Shown here: positions 6,134-10,215 of the stretch, one piece after another
Layout: every line of letters begins with the position of its first letter
How positions within the stretch are numbered: position 1 is the first letter of the stretch
Origin: Candidatus Magasanikiibacteriota bacterium
GTDB taxonomy: Bacteria > Patescibacteriota > Patescibacteriia > Magasanikbacterales > UBA922
NCBI GenBank assembly: GCA_003230965.1
Contig: QIHL01000032.1
Coordinates: 1-10,215, forward strand
Direction: 5' to 3'
Length of the DNA stretch: 10,215 nt
Notes under the pieces: model-generated
Databases searched by the model: none
The model's input: only the letters and a program-made list of their open reading frames with translations
What the model was told of the DNA's origin: nothing
Made by a program: the position numbers and the translations under genes

Positions 6134-6162
6134 ATAATACCAAAAAAAATATCTTTTGTCAA
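6134..6162 (-). promoter_or_regulatory. Promoter of the ncRNA (TTGACA-17-TATTAT)
   Basis: TTGACA at 6162-6157, a 17-nt spacer and TATTAT at 6139-6134 on the minus strand, one base from consensus. Expected start near 6127. No protein gene lies downstream on this strand before the terminator, which is why an RNA gene is proposed. Confidence 0.75.
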
Positions 6163-6170
6163 GGATAAGC

Positions 6171-6179
6171 TGTGGATAA
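6171..6179 (-). promoter_or_regulatory. DnaA-box match TTATCCACA
   Basis: A perfect match to the high-affinity DnaA box, on the minus strand, 8 bp upstream of the -35 box of the ncRNA promoter. It also abuts the VanW terminator stem. A second TTATCC (6168-6163) is only a 6 of 9 match. One 9-mer can occur by chance, so binding is unproven. Confidence 0.4.
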
Positions 6180-6217
6180 GTAAAAAATATGACTGCACTA
6201 AGCCATATTTTTTACTT
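6178..6217 (-). terminator. Terminator of the Hsp20-VanW transcript
   Basis: On the minus strand AAGTAAAAAATATG (6217-6204) pairs perfectly with CATATTTTTTACTT (6191-6178). GCT/AGT extends the stem inward with one G-U pair, leaving a 6-nt loop. The shorter inner stem followed by TTTTTT acts as a classical terminator. It lies 10 nt after the VanW stop. The stem is AT-rich, so efficiency is uncertain. Confidence 0.6.
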
Positions 6218-6227
6218 TATTTATTTA

Positions 6228-8222
6228 TTATTTGAGTGGCAAACTTGTAACGTTTACAAACTTATCTGCTGGACCCAAATCAGTAGCAGGTGTAGAAGAT
6301 GGTGCTGCGAGTGCACTAGTAAGCTGTTGTGCTGTTACACCTTCAAAACAAATCTCTGGAAGTGGATGATAATAACTGCGAAATAACCTAGACGTTGTCA
6401 ACCCGTCCGCTTTTTTAATATTATACGTAAAATGAGCTATTGCTCCATTTGCTTTTTCCTGACAATGTCGTGTACCTGGTGGAAAAGTTGTCGTTTCAAC
6501 ATACCGTACTAATCCTGCTGGCATCCATTTCTCTACCACTGGAACTGTATAAGATCCTTTTCGTCCATCGCTCGTTCCCCACAATGTAAAATATAGCGCT
6601 CCAGTTGTGGTATTCATCTTCGCCTCAAGTAACATATAGTGACCAGTATTATTCTTAAATTTAAAATCTGGTTGTGGATCATATAACGTTGCATCAGTTC
6701 CAGGATTTCCATTACGCGGATCATTATAGTATGGTACGACAAGTGAATGATTAGTACGCTCAACAATCGGTAATCCAGAATTCATTGCTGTACGAAATAA
6801 AGTTGTACCAATCTGACAAAGACCACCAGCAATCTCTGGTTTAACGCGATTCCCAACAATTACAAGTTCTGGCACATAGCCATCTTTCATTGTAAATGGA
6901 CGTAGTGCATCAATAGCAGAAAATACCTCTCCAGGTTTAATAAGTAACCCATTTAATTTATCTACAACAGCATGTTTAATATTTTTTACACGATTATATG
7001 GACTTCCATGAAAATTAGAATATCCAACACCTAAAATTTGTTTAATACCAAGATTATTGACATCAGCAGTTTTAATTGTAGGTTCTTTTACGTCTATTTG
7101 CACCGAAATTGGCGGAGTTGTAGTTGCGTCTGTCAGTGTACGTTGTTCAAAGGCTATATTTATTTTCGCATACGTTGAAGATACATTAACACTCACGCCA
7201 GAATGTGATCCTTGAAATTGTATTACTCTTTTTTTATCTTTACCAATTTGAAATTTTGCATTTTGTACTTTACTATCTACATTTGGAGAAATTGTTTTTA
7301 ACAAAAATTTTGTTGTAGCTTGTTTATTTAATCCAAAAACAAGTGCACCACTTGCCATGCGTCGCACTTCAATCCACTTTGCCATGTCCTGTTGTGTGAT
7401 TGTCCAATGCTTTTTCAATTGTGTTTTTGGATTTATGTAAGTAATAGTTATCGGTCCTGTAGCAAAAATATCATGCAAACGTGGCAATATCTGTTTTATA
7501 TCAGACACAACAATGTTTGGACTTGACGTTACTTCGTGAATCGTTACAGTCGGAAATAATAGATGAGACCATGCAGAAATAATCTGTCCATTTACATCGT
7601 TGTAGTTGAAGTTCAAACCTGATGAAGACGTAACAAATACATAAGACATGTCTGACGATGAAGTAAAATGAGTGATAGTAATACTTGCATTCCTAACAGG
7701 ATGTTCGTATCCTTTGAGCTGTTCATGAAGTGCCAAAACCAATTGCTTCTTGTCCAAGGATAAATACTGCAATGATGTATGCGGTTTATTTATGGTCGTA
7801 CGAATAGCAGTCATCGCCTCACTAAAAATCGTATTTCCTTTTTGAAAATGAACCAGATATGCTGCTTCTTTTGATGTATCGTCAGACAACCAATCAACAA
7901 CCGTATCATTCATCACAATACTCGGATATAAAACAAACTGTTTTGATGTAGTAGCATCAGTATATTCAAATGTAATTCCTTGATTGATCAATTTTTTTTC
8001 CATCCCATCCAAAAAATTCTGAAGACTTGCCTGTTCCATACCACCTACGAGCATATCTCCCAAATGCACACCTGGTAATACACGATTAGTAAACGAATTT
8101 GCATACGCAACCAATCCCACAAACCCAATACCAAATAATAAAAAAATAATCAAAAAAATAACCCAGACATGTTGCCAAGAAAAATGTACTTGCTTTTTTG
8201 ATAGAAAATGCTTTGATCCCAT
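6228..8222 (-). CDS. VanW-domain membrane-anchored envelope protein
   Basis: VanW-domain proteins are widespread envelope proteins of unknown biochemical activity, named after a gene in vanB-type glycopeptide resistance clusters; the name does not imply resistance here. The protein is 664 residues. Residues 1-17 are polar and basic, then one membrane segment (about 18-40), with the rest predicted outside. VLPGVHLGDMLVGGM just after the membrane resembles the start of the PG_binding_4-type domain, and the stretch to about 390 looks like one or two such domains. The VanW domain spans about 397-552 (GYSNFHGS, then LIKPGEVFS, then GGLCQIGTTLF with C469, then NHSLVVPYYNDPR). A C-terminal extension of about 110 residues has two cysteines, C587 and C625, which could form a disulfide. 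The start ATG 8222 lies 7 nt after the hsp20 stop; a frame open to 8273 would overlap hsp20 by 44 nt. It is probably co-transcribed with hsp20. A terminator follows. Confidence 0.85.
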   Translation of the reverse strand: MGSKHFLSKKQVHFSWQHVWVIFLIIFLLFGIGFVGLVAYANSFTNRVLPGVHLGDMLVGGMEQASLQNFLDGMEKKLINQGITFEYTDATTSKQFVLYPSIVMNDTVVDWLSDDTSKEAAYLVHFQKGNTIFSEAMTAIRTTINKPHTSLQYLSLDKKQLVLALHEQLKGYEHPVRNASITITHFTSSSDMSYVFVTSSSGLNFNYNDVNGQIISAWSHLLFPTVTIHEVTSSPNIVVSDIKQILPRLHDIFATGPITITYINPKTQLKKHWTITQQDMAKWIEVRRMASGALVFGLNKQATTKFLLKTISPNVDSKVQNAKFQIGKDKKRVIQFQGSHSGVSVNVSSTYAKINIAFEQRTLTDATTTPPISVQIDVKEPTIKTADVNNLGIKQILGVGYSNFHGSPYNRVKNIKHAVVDKLNGLLIKPGEVFSAIDALRPFTMKDGYVPELVIVGNRVKPEIAGGLCQIGTTLFRTAMNSGLPIVERTNHSLVVPYYNDPRNGNPGTDATLYDPQPDFKFKNNTGHYMLLEAKMNTTTGALYFTLWGTSDGRKGSYTVPVVEKWMPAGLVRYVETTTFPPGTRHCQEKANGAIAHFTYNIKKADGLTTSRLFRSYYHPLPEICFEGVTAQQLTSALAAPSSTPATDLGPADKFVNVTSLPLK

Positions 8223-8229
8223 GCAATTA

Positions 8230-8694
8230 TTATTCAACAATAGTAATTGGTATGCTTCCATCGTTCTGTTCACGTTTTGGAATACGAACTGTTAAAATAC
8301 CATTTTTATATTCTGCACTAGATAACTCTCCTATAACGTCTACAGGAAGAACAATAGTCCGAGAAAAATTACCCCAAAAACACTCTTCGTGAAATACATG
8401 AAGTATAGATAAAGGCACAGATGGAGAAATCCTGCTCCCACGAATTGTTAGCAGATCAGTATGAATATATACTTTAATTTTTTCTGTGTCAGCACCTGCC
8501 ATTGTAGATACGATAATCAATTCATCAACTGTTTCCATCACATCAACAGACAACTGACCATCTTGGTGCTCAATACGCCAATCCTCTTGCGGTGTCTTGT
8601 CAGATACAACTGTTTCTATAGTACTTGGCTCATTGCCAACCGCATCCAAAATCATCTCAAACATAGAATCTTTTGTAGAATGATCTGTATTCAT
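8230..8694 (-). CDS. Small heat-shock protein, Hsp20/alpha-crystallin family
   Basis: Hsp20 proteins are ATP-independent holdases that bind unfolding proteins. The protein is 154 residues. A variable N-terminal arm (1-46) is followed by the alpha-crystallin domain (about 47-142), which contains ECFWGNFSRTIVLP (104-117) and the strand YKNGILTVRIPK (129-140). Near the C-terminus, SIPITIV (147-153) provides the I-x-I motif used for oligomer assembly. The N-arm is rather acidic. The start ATG 8694 lies only about 9 nt from a consensus extended -10 box, so the mRNA would have almost no leader; consistent with this, there is no Shine-Dalgarno sequence. The VanW gene follows after 7 nt and PLD precedes it by 37 nt on the same strand. 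No CIRCE or HspR-type operator is visible. Confidence 0.93.
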   Translation of the reverse strand: MNTDHSTKDSMFEMILDAVGNEPSTIETVVSDKTPQEDWRIEHQDGQLSVDVMETVDELIIVSTMAGADTEKIKVYIHTDLLTIRGSRISPSVPLSILHVFHEECFWGNFSRTIVLPVDVIGELSSAEYKNGILTVRIPKREQNDGSIPITIVE

Positions 8695-8703
8695 ATGCTG
8701 TAT

Positions 8704-8712
8704 ATTATACCA
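8704..8712 (-). promoter_or_regulatory. hsp20 promoter, extended -10 TGG-TATAAT
   Basis: TATAAT (8709-8704) is a perfect -10 box, preceded by TGG (8712-8710), which can substitute for a -35 box; none is evident at the right spacing. The start would be near 8698, 2-5 nt before the hsp20 ATG, so the transcript is nearly leaderless. Confidence 0.65.
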
Positions 8713-8731
8713 TAAAAAAATAAAAAAAACA

Positions 8732-10150
8732 TTACCTTGAACAATCTGGATTCAAAATACGATCAGGATACGCAACAAGAAGTTGATGAACTGAAGAAAA
8801 TGATACACGATACTTCGCACCAAGATTTTTCCATTTTATACAATCCGATGGATAATAATACTTAGTTGCAGAATAAGACGATGTATAATACAAAATGGTT
8901 GAGGAGACAGTTGCTGACGATGTTTTGGTTGAAACTGAAGATACAAAAGTATTGCTAGCTTGTAAATCTTCTTCAAACGTACGCGACAAAGATGCAAGTG
9001 TTGTTGAATCATAAACCATCACACCTAGTTCTCTATTTTTTTCAAGTGATGAATAAGAAAAATTTTCTGAACCAACAAAAGCACGCGCATCATCAACTAA
9101 AATCATTTTTGCATGAATATAAAGTGGAGCATCTGCAAAAAATGTATGAATATGAACCCCTGTAGCAGATAACATTCGGAATGCTGTATCCCAATTTGAT
9201 TCAGCAGTCATGACTACTTCCACATCAACGCCACGTTCAGCTACTGATTCAAGTGCAGATTCAATCGCTTGTTCATTCATTTCTTCACTATAAATAAATA
9301 CAGTACTGCTGGCGCTCTTGATGAGCGAGACAAGTATTGATTCTGAATGAGGACTCCAAACCAGATAATTACCATTTGACGCAATTTTTTGTTGTGCATT
9401 CCAGTCATTATCAAATGCAGACTCAATCGCAGTAATATCATAAACATTTGTATCGTTGATACCAAACTCGCGACCTGTAGGATAGTATTGTGGTGTAAAA
9501 TTAAAAGTCATAATGAGTGCATCTTTTCTATCTACAACCAGCGTTTTTTGATGTGTCAAAGCAAAATATGATGGTGTCCATTTAACTGCAACCTTGTGTG
9601 CTTTCAAATACGAAAAAGCAGAATCATTCTTATGTCTCTCATCAACGCCATAATATCCTTTATTCAACAACACGCGAACTATTACTCCTCTATTTTTTGC
9701 ATTTATTAGTGCATTTTCTACTAATGTATCTTCTAACTGATACATGACTAGATCAACAGATATTTTTGCATGATTGATCAATGCAATCACAGGTGCAATT
9801 CCATCGCGTGGTTCAATAATCAACGAGGAAACTGACAAAATTGGTTCAGCAATAGATTGTGTGACTGATAAAGAAACTGTAGACGTAGTTGATATTTCTG
9901 ATGACTCAACAAATGTAGAAGTTGAAGAAGAAAGAATATGGTCATTGACAGAAACAGCAGACAGCACGACATGATTGCTTACAACTTGAATTGAAAGAAA
10001 AAGTGCTAGAGCACAAATAATCACACTTGCACTAATATTTCGTAATATATTCTTGCGTTGACCAAAACGATTGAATATTTCTGGACGTACAATTACAAAG
10101 ACAAACAATGCACAAAATACAAAAAGAATAGTCAAAAATAAAATAGGCAT
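8732..10150 (-). CDS. Membrane-anchored phospholipase D-family protein with two HKD motifs
   Basis: PLD-superfamily enzymes cleave or transfer phosphodiesters; members act on phospholipids (cardiolipin synthases) or nucleic acids, and the substrate here is unknown. The protein is 472 residues. Two hydrophobic segments (about 2-21 and 40-58) form an N-terminal hairpin anchor. A Ser/Thr/Val-rich linker (about 62-105) follows, then two PLD half-domains. Motif 1 is HQKTLVVD (H200, K202, D207) followed by TFNFT rather than the usual GSxN. Motif 2 is HAKMILVD (H346, K348, D353) followed by GSENFS (360-365). A second Ser/Thr/Tyr-rich linker (about 400-432) leads to a compact tail, YPSDCIKWKNLG (433-444) to LVAYPDRILNPDC (458-470), with C437 and C470. 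The short linkers argue against a classical cardiolipin synthase. The start ATG 10148-10150 opens directly into the first membrane segment. AT-rich sequence upstream (10151-10215) contains TATTAT (10168-10163) but no clear -35 box. Confidence 0.88.
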   Translation of the reverse strand: MPILFLTILFVFCALFVFVIVRPEIFNRFGQRKNILRNISASVIICALALFLSIQVVSNHVVLSAVSVNDHILSSSTSTFVESSEISTTSTVSLSVTQSIAEPILSVSSLIIEPRDGIAPVIALINHAKISVDLVMYQLEDTLVENALINAKNRGVIVRVLLNKGYYGVDERHKNDSAFSYLKAHKVAVKWTPSYFALTHQKTLVVDRKDALIMTFNFTPQYYPTGREFGINDTNVYDITAIESAFDNDWNAQQKIASNGNYLVWSPHSESILVSLIKSASSTVFIYSEEMNEQAIESALESVAERGVDVEVVMTAESNWDTAFRMLSATGVHIHTFFADAPLYIHAKMILVDDARAFVGSENFSYSSLEKNRELGVMVYDSTTLASLSRTFEEDLQASNTFVSSVSTKTSSATVSSTILYYTSSYSATKYYYPSDCIKWKNLGAKYRVSFSSVHQLLVAYPDRILNPDCSR

Positions 10151-10215
10151 AGTTTTCTATTTATAATAAATAAAAAAAATATTATGCACAGAACTAATGA
10201 CTAGATTTTTGAATT

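Noticed and set aside
5911..6168. An 85-codon plus-strand frame starting with GTG inside the clpP terminator region
   Set aside because: It has no recognisable motif, begins right after the terminator and lies antisense to the proposed RNA, which has a far better promoter.
6171..6217. Origin of replication near the DnaA box
   Set aside because: Only one perfect box is present, without a box cluster, an unwinding element between boxes or a dnaA/dnaN neighbour.
6228..8222. Glycopeptide resistance gene, from the VanW name
   Set aside because: VanW-domain proteins are widespread outside resistance clusters and no vanH, vanA/B or vanX-type gene is in the window.
9774..9974. A 66-codon acidic plus-strand frame opposite the PLD linker
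   Set aside because: It mirrors the low-complexity Ser/Thr-rich linker of the PLD gene, which explains its skewed composition.
1..10215. UGA-recoded genetic code (as in Gracilibacteria and Absconditabacteria), suggested by the absence of TGA stops among the seven complete genes
   Set aside because: With UGA read as glycine, conserved glycines would often interrupt these frames; all motif glycines here are ordinary codons. TAA preference in an AT-rich genome is enough.

Overview
The window is a low-GC bacterial chromosome segment with eight protein genes. The standard genetic code fits: every long frame stays open across its conserved motifs. Small housekeeping proteins, a short-armed Smc, a membrane-anchored VanW-like protein, a PLD protein with a C-terminal cysteine tail and almost no Shine-Dalgarno sequences together suggest a member of the Patescibacteria (Candidate Phyla Radiation). 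That placement is an inference from gene style; no rRNA or other taxonomic marker is present.

Layout. Positions 1-790 (minus strand) hold the start of khpA (cut by the left edge) and rpsP. Each has its own strong promoter, and a terminator lies between them. Positions 791-3847 (minus) hold smc. From 3848 to 4087 lies a divergent control region with a 16-bp direct repeat. Positions 4088-5836 (plus) hold nrnA (DHH/DHHA1 phosphoesterase) and clpP. From 5837 to 6227 there is no convincing protein gene. Instead, a near-consensus minus-strand promoter leads into a G+C-rich, foldable stretch ending at a terminator shared with clpP; I call this a probable non-coding RNA of unknown family. Positions 6228-10150 (minus) hold, in transcription order, a PLD-family protein, a small heat-shock protein (Hsp20) and a VanW-domain protein. 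Hsp20 and VanW are 7 nt apart and probably one operon.

How the genes relate. smc, rpsP and khpA recall the Firmicutes-type rnc-smc-ftsY-ffh-rpsP-khpA-rimM-trmD neighbourhood, here without ftsY and ffh between smc and rpsP. ClpP and Hsp20 are protein quality control. NrnA is RNA and nucleotide turnover. VanW and PLD are predicted envelope-anchored proteins with unknown substrates. Promoters are unusually readable: four of them (khpA, rpsP, nrnA, ncRNA) have TTGACA exactly 17 nt from a good -10 box.

The strongest candidate for something undescribed is the 5880-6128 RNA, which has a perfect DnaA box just upstream of its promoter. I found no CRISPR array, insertion sequence, tRNA, rRNA, prophage or recognisable defence system.
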